Assembly: GCF_000702585.1 (NCBI RefSeq)
Contig: NZ_JNIQ01000001.1
Span: 318,501-382,500, forward strand
Length of the DNA stretch: 64,000 bases
Reading direction: 5' to 3'
Source: Exiguobacterium aurantiacum DSM 6208
Lineage (GTDB): Bacteria; Bacillota; Bacilli; Exiguobacteriales; Exiguobacteriaceae
Shown here: piece by piece, positions 42,219 through 50,756 of the stretch
Position numbering within the stretch: the first letter of the stretch is position 1
Layout: each line of letters starts with the position of its first letter
The notes under the pieces: generated by a model
What the model was told of the DNA's origin: nothing
What the model saw: only the letters and a program-made list of their open reading frames with translations
Databases searched by the model: none
Translations under genes and position numbers: made by a program

Positions 42219-42234
42219 TCATGCCCTCCTTTTT

Positions 42235-42494
42235 AATCCTCAGTTCACCGATACATTTAATTTGTATTAGAGAATTGTAAGAGTTGCATTTGATTCCGTC
42301 AACACTATTCGACAAACTAAAAACCGATTTACCTTTGTCATCAAAATGTAATATGAACTTCGCGTTAAGAGGATTGAGTTCTGACGTCTGCTTGGTTATG
42401 TTTAACATGTAGTTAAAAAGTTGGTAAATGATAGCGAAATACACCAAACCATCCAGGAGTGTAAACGCATCGGCGATTCGCCAAGTTGATTAAT
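42235..42494. other. AT-rich stretch with no convincing gene
   Basis: This region is markedly AT-richer than its surroundings. A minus-strand frame of 93 codons crosses it (IKCNSYNSLIQIKC and similar Lys/Asn/Ile-rich text) but has no ribosome site, and its end overlaps the esterase start. It may be a remnant of a foreign gene or plain intergenic DNA. Confidence 0.4.
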
Positions 42495-42899
42495 TTGACA
42501 CTCCCACGATTGAAACCGTGGGATTCTGAAGTGCTTGTGCGAGCGCAGTCCATTTCTGTTTTGCTCAAGCCTTCAGATGAGGGTGTGCCATCACCCCTCC
42601 TGAGACAGACCATATAGGTTCTCAGGCTGATGGACTGTTACCATCCACCACAGGTCGTTGCAGGTGTGTCCACCTGATGTTTTAGCGTCTTTTACGTGAC
42701 GACAGGCATCGTTTTACCGGTCACATGTTTTCGTGACCGAACCGGATACGATTCTCAAGGTGCGATGGACACGGGCGTTTTAGAGACTTGTACTTGTCTA
42801 TGGAATATATATACCCGAATGTCGGATGTTCTTCACATCCGAACTCACTTTCATCCCATGCCTAAAGGCGGGCTATGCCCGGTATCGGCTTTCCCGTTC
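42495..42899 (-). mobile_element. tnpB-less IS200/IS605-type relic with omega-RNA-like right end
   Basis: Read on the minus strand, 42495-42540 gives AAGCACTTCAGAATCCCACG, a hairpin (TCCCACG/CGTGGGA) and GTCAA. This strongly resembles the right end of tnpB elements such as ISDra2, from which the omega RNA is made. The other end (42851-42899) contains GGGAAAGCC and an imperfect hairpin CCCGCC-TTTA-GGC-AT-GGG followed by ATGAAAGTGAG, like an IS605 left end, and is preceded by TTTAC. The 300 bp between hold at least six short hairpins but no tnpA or tnpB frame. Confidence 0.6.
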
Positions 42900-42906
42900 G
42901 TAAAAT

Positions 42907-42921
42907 CTGTAAGCGCTATCA
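42907..42921 (+). promoter_or_regulatory. cre-like box upstream of the secreted nuclease gene
   Basis: CTGTAAGCGCTATCA matches the cre consensus at all but the first position. It lies about 110 bp upstream of the nuclease start. Confidence 0.55.
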
Positions 42922-43029
42922 TTTTATTGTGTGTTTTTATGGAGGGGGCTAACCGACTCAACGAGCGACGACAACGAAGTGGGACATCGTATCGGACATC
43001 TTACATAAGTCAAAGGGAGACGAAAAAAC

Positions 43030-46000
43030 ATGGGGAATCATCCTAAACGTTCATTCAAAAAAATGACAGGGCTAGCTTTGTCGGCAGGGCTCATCGCGAG
43101 CAGCTTGACGCCGATCGCGGCCAACGTTCAAGCAGAAGGACTTAACGCGACAGACTTATTCATCTCGGAGTACGTGGAGGGCTCGAGCAACAACAAAGCC
43201 ATCGAACTGTTCAACGGAACGAGCTCGGTCATCAACCTTGCGGACTACAAGCTCGAACTGTATACGAACGGAAGTGCGACCGTCGGCACGACATTGAACT
43301 TAACGGGGACGTTGCAACCAGGGGCGACGTACGTCATTGTCAACGGAAGCGCGAGCGATGCCCTTAAAGCGAAGGCGAATGTCACGAGCGGCGTGACAAA
43401 CTTCAATGGTGACGATGCACTCGTCTTGAAGAAAGGGTCGACCGTCCTCGACGTGTTCGGGCAAGTCGGTTTCCGTCCTTCACCGAAGTGGGGTACAACG
43501 GTTTCATCTGTCGATCAGACGCTCGTCCGTAAAGACACGGTCACGACTGGCGACACGAACGGTAGCGACGCGTTCGAACCAGCCGACGAGTGGAACGGCC
43601 TTCCAATCGACACGTTCACGAACCTCGGGTCGCACACGTTCCAAGGCGTCGTATACGGTGACGGCGGGACAATTGAAGAGCCTCCGGCACCAGCGACACC
43701 GATTTCAATCTCAGATGCCCGGACAAAAGCTGATGGCGCGACAGTGACGGTCAAAGGCGTGGTCACAGCGAAGCTAGCGAACACGATTTCCATCCAAGAC
43801 GAGACAGGCGGTCTCTCGATTCGCCCGACGTCTCTCGCGGTCAACGTAGGTGATGAAATTGTCGTCACGGGCGCGCTCGGTTCGTACCGTGAACTTCTTC
43901 AATTGAACAACGCCGTCGTCGTCTCGAAGCAAACGACGACCGTACCGGCCCCGCAAGTGTTGACCGGCGAGCAGATCAATGAAGACGTCGAGTCTGAACT
44001 CGTCACCGTCAAGAACGTGACGCTCTCTGGAAGCGGGCAAAACTTGACGGCGACAGACGGCACAAAAGAGTTCGTTGTCCGTGATGAGCGTGGCATCCTC
44101 GACCTCCAGACGGACGTCAACTATTCATCAATCACTGGAATCGTTCAGCAGTTCGACAATACGTATCAAATCATTCCGCGCAGCGCTGCCGACACAGTGA
44201 TCGACAATTCGGTCCTGCGTCCAGCCATCGCGACACCAGGTGCGGGCACGTTCATCGGGCCACAAGACGTGACGCTTGCGACGACGACGGCCGATGCGGA
44301 GATTTACTATACGCTTGACGGCTCGGACCCGAAAGTAAACGGCACGCGCTACACGGCACCGATTCGCATCGAATCATCGAAGACGTTGAAGACGGCCGTC
44401 AAATCGAACGATACGTTCAGCGCCGTGACGACATACGACTATAAGATCACGGACAAGATTCGCATCCACAACATTCAAGGCGCAAGCCATACGTCACCGA
44501 TGAACGGACAGACGGTCGAAGGCGTCGAAGGCATCGTCACGTACTCGTTCGTCTCAAACGGTACGACGTACTACTACATCCAAACGCCAGACATGGAAGC
44601 AGACCAGGACCCACGTACGTCTGAAGCCATCGTCTTGTACGGCGGACGATCGATTCCTGGCATTCAAGTCGGCGACCTCGTCAGCGTGAAAGGTCTCGTC
44701 AGTGAATATGCGATCGAGGGCTACAGCGATCGCCAGCAAACAGACATGAAGATGACGCAAATCGACACACGTAACGGAAAAGTCGACGTCTTGAAGAGCG
44801 GCGTGAAACTCCCGACGCCGGTCAAGATTGACGAGTCGAACTTGCCGACCGAGTTCATCGACAGCGATGCGCTCGCCATCTTCAACCCGGACAAAGATGC
44901 GATCGACTTCTGGGAGAGCCTTGAAGGGATGCGTGTCGAGACAGGGAACCTCAAATCGGTCGCTCCGCAACAGTACGGTGACCTCGTGACCGTACTCGAG
45001 AGCGCACCGACAGAGACGTTCAACGGCGGGATTCTATTGAAGAAAGATGACGCTAACGCCGAGCGGATCCAGTTCCGTCTCGAACCGAACGTCGAAGCGC
45101 GTGAGTTCGACGTCGCGACAGGTGACTTGTTCAACGGACCAATCGTCGGTGTCGTCGGTTACTCGTTCGGCAACTATAAGATTCAAGTCGGTCTCGACGA
45201 GATGAAGTCTGCCTTCGTCAAAGGTGATGCCAAACGTGAGACGACGTTCATCCAAGCAGAAGAAGATAAGTTGACGATCGCCTCGTACAACCTCGAGAAC
45301 TTCTCGAACAACGTGAAAGAGACGTCGGACGATAAGGCGCTCAAGCTCGCGAAAGCGTTCGTCGAAGAGTTGAACAGCCCGGACATTATCGGTGTGACCG
45401 AAGTCCAAGACAACAATGGACAAAGCACAGGAGACGCGGCGGCTGACCAAAGCTACCAGCGTTTGATCGACAACATCGTCGCCGTCGGCGGCAAGACGTA
45501 CAAATACGTCAACATCGATCCCGAAAACAACAAGGATGGCGGCGCACCGAACGCCAACATCCGTGTCGGCTTCTTGTATGACCAAGAGCGTGTCTCGCTC
45601 ACAGAAGGCGCGCCAGAAGGTGACGCGACGACGGCTGTCGGTTACGAGAATGGGAAGTTGACCCACAACCCGGGCCGGATCGACCCGCTCAACCCGGCGT
45701 TCAACAGTTCGCGTAAACCGCTCGCGGCCCAGTTCGATTTCCAAGGCGAGAACGTCATCGTCATCGCCAACCATTGGAACTCGAAAGGCGGCGACACAGG
45801 CTTCTTCGGTTCGCAGCAACCGGTCGTGCTCGGCAGTGAAGTCCAACGTAAGAAAATCGCCCAAATCGTCCACGACTTCGTGGCGGACGTGAAAGCTGAC
45901 AACCCGGATGCGAACGTCGTCGCTCTCGGTGACTTCAACGATTTCGAGTTCTCAGACGCCATGCAAATCTTCAAAGGTGACTTGATGACGAACATGGTCG

Positions 46001-46548
46001 AGAAAGTGCCGGCCGTCGACCGTTACTCGTACATCTACCAAGGCAACTCGCAAGTGCTCGACCACATCCTCGTGTCGAACCGTCTCGCCGCTTCGACTGA
46101 GATTGACATGATTCACGTCAACGCCGACTTCACAGAGATGTCGGGCCGCGCGAGTGACCACGATCCGGTACTCGTTCAAATTGACCTCAAGCCTGAGCCA
46201 GAAACGCCAGAAGTCGAGTTGAAACGTTACACGGTCGAGAACCACCCGGCCGCCCGTCTCGTCCTTCAAGACGACTACATCGGTGTGACGATCGGCAAAG
46301 GGACGAACTTCAAGAACGGCATCTTCGTCCGTGGCGTCCACACGGAATTGACAGGTGACCCACTCAAGAACATCGTCGTGCAAGTGAAGCCAAAAGAAGC
46401 CGGTGCCATCATCGACTTCAAAGGCGCGACCGTCAAAGAAGTGATCGTCGACGGGACGAACCTCGCTGAGATTCGCGGCGCAGAGAACGTCAAGCGCATC
46501 ACGTATACGAAAGGTGCTTCCGCTAAAACAGTCGTTATCACAAAATGA
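43030..46548 (+). CDS. Large secreted multidomain nuclease (ExeM/NucH-like)
   Basis: The 1,172-residue protein has a signal peptide (1-36, ending ANVQA) and a lamin-tail domain (about 37-165, FISEYVEGSSNNKAIELFNG). Next come an OB-fold segment (about 230-380) and a chitobiase-like Fn3 module (IYYTLDGSDPKVNGTRY). A second OB region follows, then an endonuclease/exonuclease/phosphatase domain (about 750-1050) with SYNLENF, IIGVTEVQDNNG, NHWNSKGGD, LGDFND and SDHDPVL. The last 95 residues are an unrecognised beta-rich module. It should degrade extracellular DNA. The start follows AAAGGGAGACG. Confidence 0.9.
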   Translation: MGNHPKRSFKKMTGLALSAGLIASSLTPIAANVQAEGLNATDLFISEYVEGSSNNKAIELFNGTSSVINLADYKLELYTNGSATVGTTLNLTGTLQPGATYVIVNGSASDALKAKANVTSGVTNFNGDDALVLKKGSTVLDVFGQVGFRPSPKWGTTVSSVDQTLVRKDTVTTGDTNGSDAFEPADEWNGLPIDTFTNLGSHTFQGVVYGDGGTIEEPPAPATPISISDARTKADGATVTVKGVVTAKLANTISIQDETGGLSIRPTSLAVNVGDEIVVTGALGSYRELLQLNNAVVVSKQTTTVPAPQVLTGEQINEDVESELVTVKNVTLSGSGQNLTATDGTKEFVVRDERGILDLQTDVNYSSITGIVQQFDNTYQIIPRSAADTVIDNSVLRPAIATPGAGTFIGPQDVTLATTTADAEIYYTLDGSDPKVNGTRYTAPIRIESSKTLKTAVKSNDTFSAVTTYDYKITDKIRIHNIQGASHTSPMNGQTVEGVEGIVTYSFVSNGTTYYYIQTPDMEADQDPRTSEAIVLYGGRSIPGIQVGDLVSVKGLVSEYAIEGYSDRQQTDMKMTQIDTRNGKVDVLKSGVKLPTPVKIDESNLPTEFIDSDALAIFNPDKDAIDFWESLEGMRVETGNLKSVAPQQYGDLVTVLESAPTETFNGGILLKKDDANAERIQFRLEPNVEAREFDVATGDLFNGPIVGVVGYSFGNYKIQVGLDEMKSAFVKGDAKRETTFIQAEEDKLTIASYNLENFSNNVKETSDDKALKLAKAFVEELNSPDIIGVTEVQDNNGQSTGDAAADQSYQRLIDNIVAVGGKTYKYVNIDPENNKDGGAPNANIRVGFLYDQERVSLTEGAPEGDATTAVGYENGKLTHNPGRIDPLNPAFNSSRKPLAAQFDFQGENVIVIANHWNSKGGDTGFFGSQQPVVLGSEVQRKKIAQIVHDFVADVKADNPDANVVALGDFNDFEFSDAMQIFKGDLMTNMVEKVPAVDRYSYIYQGNSQVLDHILVSNRLAASTEIDMIHVNADFTEMSGRASDHDPVLVQIDLKPEPETPEVELKRYTVENHPAARLVLQDDYIGVTIGKGTNFKNGIFVRGVHTELTGDPLKNIVVQVKPKEAGAIIDFKGATVKEVIVDGTNLAEIRGAENVKRITYTKGASAKTVVITK

Positions 46549-46557
46549 CGCATTTGA

Positions 46558-46585
46558 CCGCAGACGAGCTCGTCTGCGGTTTTTT
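46558..46585 (+). terminator. Terminator of the secreted nuclease gene
   Basis: CCGCAGACGAG and CTCGTCTGCGG form an 11-bp perfect stem followed by T6. Confidence 0.92.
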
Positions 46586-46648
46586 GTGTTTTTCTTTTTG
46601 AAATTCGGGGATTAAAAAGGAGATGTGAACGAAGTGGAGGCAGACAAG

Positions 46649-47875
46649 ATGGAGATGCACAACGGTGAACTGTATTGGCCGAAGACAGAATCAGAACAGG
46701 TCGTCCTCGCGCGACCTCAAAAAAAAGAACGCTATGACGTACTCGTGATCGGGGCCGGCATGTCCGGCACATTGACCGCGTACACGCTCCATCAAGATGG
46801 TGTCGATTTCGCCGTCCTCGACAAAGGAAAAGTCGGGGCCGGGAGCACGGCCGCGAACACCGGGCTCATCCAATACTCGAACGACATCATGTTACATGAG
46901 CTCGCCGCACAAATCGGTGAGGCCGACGCCGTCCGGTTTTATAAACTTTGCGCGGAGGCGGTCGATTCACTCGACGAGGTGGCCGAGACGGTCGGTGCGA
47001 AAGACGTCTACATCCGACGGGACAGTCTCTGTTTCGCCAGCTGTGACGAAGATGTCACTAAATTGAGACGTGAATATGAGATGCTAACGAAACATGGTTT
47101 CGCGGCCGAATGGCTCGACCGCGACGAATTGAAGGCGCGTTTCCCGTTCGACAAGCCGGCCGCCCTCGTCACGAAAGGCGACGCTGAAGTGAACCCGCTC
47201 ACGCTCAGTCGTCAAGTCGTCCGTCACTTGTCACAGGCGAACGTCCCGATTTTCGAAGAGACCGACGTCACAGATGTCGTATCGGATGGGAACGGTTGGC
47301 TCGTCGTGACGCCAGAGGCCACGTTCAAAGCGAACCATGTCATCTTCGCGACAGGGTATGGGACTTCTCCTCTGCTCGACTCCCATCGGCTCGAGCTGAA
47401 CCGCTCGTACGCCATCGCCACGAATCCGGTCGATGATTTCCGTTCCTGGGACGGCCGCGCCCTCATTTGGGAGACGAAACGGCCGTACTTGTACGTGCGG
47501 ACGACCACCGACGGACGCATCATCGCCGGAGGACTCGACGAGGAGAAGCCGGAGACCCCGCACAGCGAAGCGCTCATTCAAAAACGGGCCGAGCGCATCC
47601 GCCAAGCGGTCGAGGAGCTGTTCCCGATGTACGAATTGACAGTTGAATACGCTTGGGTGGCATTGTTCGGGGAATCGGTCGATCAGTTGCCGTTCATCGG
47701 GGAGCATCCCGATCGACCGCACCTCTATTATTTGCTCGGTTACGGAGGCAACGGCACCGTGTATAGTATGCTCGGATCTAAAATGTTGAGTGACGCCGTG
47801 CGCGGTGTCGAGAATGAAGATGCACGCATCGTCCGACTCGACCGGGTACGTCAATCAGACACGACCTTCCCCTGA
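46649..47875 (+). CDS. FAD-dependent oxidoreductase (DadA/glycine-oxidase-like)
   Basis: The 408-residue protein has an FAD-binding Rossmann motif VLVIGAGMSGTLTAYTL near residue 35, AGSTAANTGLIQYSN near 72 and a C-terminal flavin-contact region LYYLLGYGGNGTVYSM near 365. This is the DAO family plan, for oxidation of amino acids or other amines; the substrate is unknown. The ATG used has GTGGAGG eight bases upstream. Earlier in-frame GTG codons following AAGGAG are possible alternatives. Confidence 0.85.
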   Translation: MEMHNGELYWPKTESEQVVLARPQKKERYDVLVIGAGMSGTLTAYTLHQDGVDFAVLDKGKVGAGSTAANTGLIQYSNDIMLHELAAQIGEADAVRFYKLCAEAVDSLDEVAETVGAKDVYIRRDSLCFASCDEDVTKLRREYEMLTKHGFAAEWLDRDELKARFPFDKPAALVTKGDAEVNPLTLSRQVVRHLSQANVPIFEETDVTDVVSDGNGWLVVTPEATFKANHVIFATGYGTSPLLDSHRLELNRSYAIATNPVDDFRSWDGRALIWETKRPYLYVRTTTDGRIIAGGLDEEKPETPHSEALIQKRAERIRQAVEELFPMYELTVEYAWVALFGESVDQLPFIGEHPDRPHLYYLLGYGGNGTVYSMLGSKMLSDAVRGVENEDARIVRLDRVRQSDTTFP

Positions 47876-47892
47876 CGCTCAGGGGATCTTTT
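47869..47892 (+). terminator. Terminator of the FAD oxidoreductase gene
   Basis: CCCCTGA and TCAGGGG enclose CGC, followed by ATCTTTTT; the stem starts before the stop codon. Confidence 0.8.
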
Positions 47893-47917
47893 TATACATA
47901 GGCAAGGAGTGAACGAC

Positions 47918-48580
47918 ATGACAATCAATCGAAATCAAAAACCACGCTGGGTATATCGCTTACGGAGAGGGCTGCTCTTCCTCCCGGCCATCGCTTTCGC
48001 CATTTACGCCTGGCCGAGCGAACCCGCATCAGAACAGACTGAGACGGTCCAAACGTCTGAAGCGACGAACGATGTGGCGTATACCATTAAAGAACGTCGG
48101 GCCGTAGAAGAAAATGATTCGCTCCGTTACGAGTACGACGTCGTCGTCCACGGCCAACCGGACGTCGAGGCGTTGCAGGCGATCAGCCATGATGTCATCG
48201 ACGAGGTCACAGCGCGTGACACGTTTCAAGCCGCATTGATCCAGTTCTATGATCATGAGGCGTATATCGGAACGGATTCACCGCTCGGTCAAGCCGTCTT
48301 CGGTCCCGGAGGGGATTGGGGACTTGCCGGCACGGTAGAACCCGGGGATTACGACGAGATGTCGTTCGGATGGCAACTGCGTGAGAAGGAATGGGATACG
48401 CAATTGTCCGAGGACGAGGTACGTGTCTGGCGGGCCTGGAACGACGTCTATGAAGAGAAAGATTCGGACCATCCCGACATTCGATCGCGTGTGACCCGTA
48501 CCATTTCGACGAAGTATGGGCTCGAACCGGAAGACGTGCAGCATATCGTCTTGAAACAAAACGTCTGGGCTTCGTTGTGA
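47918..48580 (+). CDS. Membrane-anchored extracytoplasmic protein of unknown function
   Basis: The 220-residue protein has a basic N-terminus, one hydrophobic segment (about 17-37, RGLLFLPAIAFAIYAW) and a long soluble part rich in acidic residues. Motifs such as DSPLGQAVFGPGGDWGLAG and ISTKYGLEPEDVQHIVLKQN are not recognised. The anchor is probably uncleaved, placing the domain outside the membrane. The start follows CAAGGAGTGAACGAC. It has no clear operon partner. Confidence 0.65.
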   Translation: MTINRNQKPRWVYRLRRGLLFLPAIAFAIYAWPSEPASEQTETVQTSEATNDVAYTIKERRAVEENDSLRYEYDVVVHGQPDVEALQAISHDVIDEVTARDTFQAALIQFYDHEAYIGTDSPLGQAVFGPGGDWGLAGTVEPGDYDEMSFGWQLREKEWDTQLSEDEVRVWRAWNDVYEEKDSDHPDIRSRVTRTISTKYGLEPEDVQHIVLKQNVWASL

Positions 48581-48600
48581 CGCCCTCGTTGTGACGCCCT
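48573..48600. repeat. Perfect 14-bp tandem duplication over a stop codon
   Basis: CGTTGTGACGCCCT is repeated head-to-tail (48573-48586, 48587-48600). The first copy contains the TGA that ends the anchored-protein gene. It looks like a replication slippage product. Confidence 0.85.
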
Positions 48601-48690
48601 TTCATATGACATGCAGGACTTTCCTTCCCTTTCGGCTAACTGTAAAGGGAAGGTTTTTTGTGCACCGCTCACGCAGAAAGGACGACATCT

Positions 48691-50643
48691 ATGAAAAGAC
48701 ACTTGTTCGTATGGATCGCTCTGTTTTTCATCGGTTCGACTCTCACTCCGGCCACCACCGTAGCCGTCACGAACGCTCCTTATCAACTGAACGTTCGCAC
48801 CGGTGCTGTCCTTTACCAATTCGTCGGCAAGACGCTCACTCCAAAGACGACGCTCAAAAGCGCCAAGACGTTCCATGCCGTCACGACGTCCGGCAGCTAT
48901 TACCGTGTGCTAGACAGCAAGACGACGTGGTACGTCCGTAAACAAGACGGAACGCTTCAAGCGACGAACCTGTCCCGCTCGATCCTTTCAGCAAATTCAT
49001 ACGCGCGACTGACCCACGAGTATATGCGTACGCTTCCACGTGGCCACACCCCCTACACCTATGATGAGCTTAAGCCGTCGACCGCGGTCATCCGGGCCGA
49101 TGCCGCACTGAAAGGGAGTTGGTATATCCCCTCCCCTCCTTACGAATTGCGTGTCCCGAATATCGATACATACCGATTCGACACATCGATTCCGAACGTC
49201 GACTCGAACTCGTTCAAGTTCCAAATTCATTACTTCACGACACTAAACCAGTTGACCCAAGCGTATACGGTAAACGGGCGGGACGATTATCTCCGTTATG
49301 GGAAACGAATCATCTTAAGTTGGACGAAACAATATCCGGTCGAGGACTATAAACGCCACCCGTGGCCGTATCACGACCACGGGACCGCCATTCGGACGTT
49401 TCACCTGCTCAACTTTTGGAACGTCTATCGGACATCGCGCGTGAACGATGACCCCGCCTTCTCCCAACTGTTTGCCAAGACGTTATATGAGCATGCGACA
49501 CTACTATCGACCCCTAGCTTTTACAAGCCGAACAACAATCACGGTATCTTTCAAGACATGGCGTTGACCGCGGTCGCCGAGACGCATCCATCGTTCGACC
49601 GCTCTGCCGCTTGGCGTCCCCTCGCCACGACACGGCTCACGAAACAACTGAACCATAGTTTGAGCACCGACGGGGTTCATCTCGAACACTCGCCGTTCTA
49701 TCAAATCTATATGTATGATACGCTCAGCCGCTTCAACGATTGGGCGGCGGCCAACCGTTTCACGTTATCGAACCGGATGCGGGACGTCAGGGACATGCCG
49801 AACGCACTGACATACATGCTTAAACCGAACGGCACGCTGCCGATGTTTGGGGACACCCCGTCTCTCGTCCATCGGCCAGAGGCCATCCCCCACATCGAGC
49901 GGTATCCTCATCTTCGCTACGCGATGAGCGGCGGGACGCTCGGGACGGCTCCGCCGACACGTGTCGGGAGACTATCGGATCAATACGCATTTTTCCGTCA
50001 ACATTGGGGAGGACGTGCCGGTAAGTTCCAAGACGCGGTCCATGTCATGATGACGGCAGGCTATCATAGCAACGTCCACAAACATGCCGATGACTTGTCG
50101 CTCGACGTATCCGGTTACGGACGTGACTTTATCGTCGAGAGCGGTCGTTACGCCTATACGAACCGTCCCGAACGCCAAAGCATCCTGCACGCGGCCGCCC
50201 ACAATACGCTCCATGTATCCGGCAAGAGCTTCAACTTGACGCCGAGTAACTTGGGTCGGAGCAGCATCACGTCGGTCGGTGCCGCCTCGACACAGTGGAC
50301 GGCTTCCGGGACGAGTCATTTGATTGGAAACGGCATGGCCCACACGCGGCGCCTTGCCTACGACCGCGACGGCACGATTCTCGTCTATGATCGAATCACG
50401 AGTCCGGTCACCGCCTCGTTCGTCCAACGCTTCCATCTCGGTGTCGGGCTGAACCGGGTCGAGAGCGGCAGGCGTTACGCCTTCTTCAAAGATGCGGCAG
50501 GACGCTCACTCCATGTGTTGCAGCTTGAAGTGGGCGCCACACCGAAACTGGCAATCGGCTCGAGCTACGTCTCGTATCACGATTATGACTGGCAACGCCG
50601 TAACCAAGTCGCGACGACGAAGACGCTGTCGATGCTCCGTTAA
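48691..50643 (+). CDS. Secreted heparinase II/III-type polysaccharide lyase
   Basis: The 650-residue protein has a signal peptide (about 1-27) and a small SH3-like N-terminal module (28-100). An alpha-helical toroid lyase domain follows (about 110-420, with PWPYHDHGTAIR and KPNNNHGIFQDMALT). The rest is a beta-sheet Hepar_II_III domain (about 430-650, AGYHSNVHKHADDLSLDVSG). The conserved Asn, Tyr and His positions support beta-elimination of a uronate-containing polysaccharide. The substrate cannot be told. The start follows AGAAAGGACGACATCT; a longer frame upstream has no ribosome site. Confidence 0.85.
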   Translation: MKRHLFVWIALFFIGSTLTPATTVAVTNAPYQLNVRTGAVLYQFVGKTLTPKTTLKSAKTFHAVTTSGSYYRVLDSKTTWYVRKQDGTLQATNLSRSILSANSYARLTHEYMRTLPRGHTPYTYDELKPSTAVIRADAALKGSWYIPSPPYELRVPNIDTYRFDTSIPNVDSNSFKFQIHYFTTLNQLTQAYTVNGRDDYLRYGKRIILSWTKQYPVEDYKRHPWPYHDHGTAIRTFHLLNFWNVYRTSRVNDDPAFSQLFAKTLYEHATLLSTPSFYKPNNNHGIFQDMALTAVAETHPSFDRSAAWRPLATTRLTKQLNHSLSTDGVHLEHSPFYQIYMYDTLSRFNDWAAANRFTLSNRMRDVRDMPNALTYMLKPNGTLPMFGDTPSLVHRPEAIPHIERYPHLRYAMSGGTLGTAPPTRVGRLSDQYAFFRQHWGGRAGKFQDAVHVMMTAGYHSNVHKHADDLSLDVSGYGRDFIVESGRYAYTNRPERQSILHAAAHNTLHVSGKSFNLTPSNLGRSSITSVGAASTQWTASGTSHLIGNGMAHTRRLAYDRDGTILVYDRITSPVTASFVQRFHLGVGLNRVESGRRYAFFKDAAGRSLHVLQLEVGATPKLAIGSSYVSYHDYDWQRRNQVATTKTLSMLR

Positions 50644-50648
50644 CTTTC

Positions 50649-50674
50649 CCCTCTTTTCCAAAAGAGGGTTTTTT
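50649..50674 (+). terminator. Terminator of the lyase gene
   Basis: CCCTCTTTT and AAAAGAGGG form a 9-bp stem with a 2-base loop core, followed by T6. Confidence 0.8.
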
Positions 50675-50756
50675 CTCGTTCGGTTAGGGAAAACTCGGTA
50701 AGTAGGCCAAATCGTGGCTTACGACGTGTGTGCATACTTAAAGGGGAGGCAACAAC

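Noticed and set aside
42166-42447. 93-codon minus-strand frame in the AT-rich gap
   Set aside because: No ribosome site, runs into the esterase start, and its composition is what AT-rich DNA gives in any frame.
42495-42899. Group II intron or tRNA-like element
   Set aside because: No domain V motif, no reverse transcriptase, and no cloverleaf; the ends fit IS200/IS605 better.
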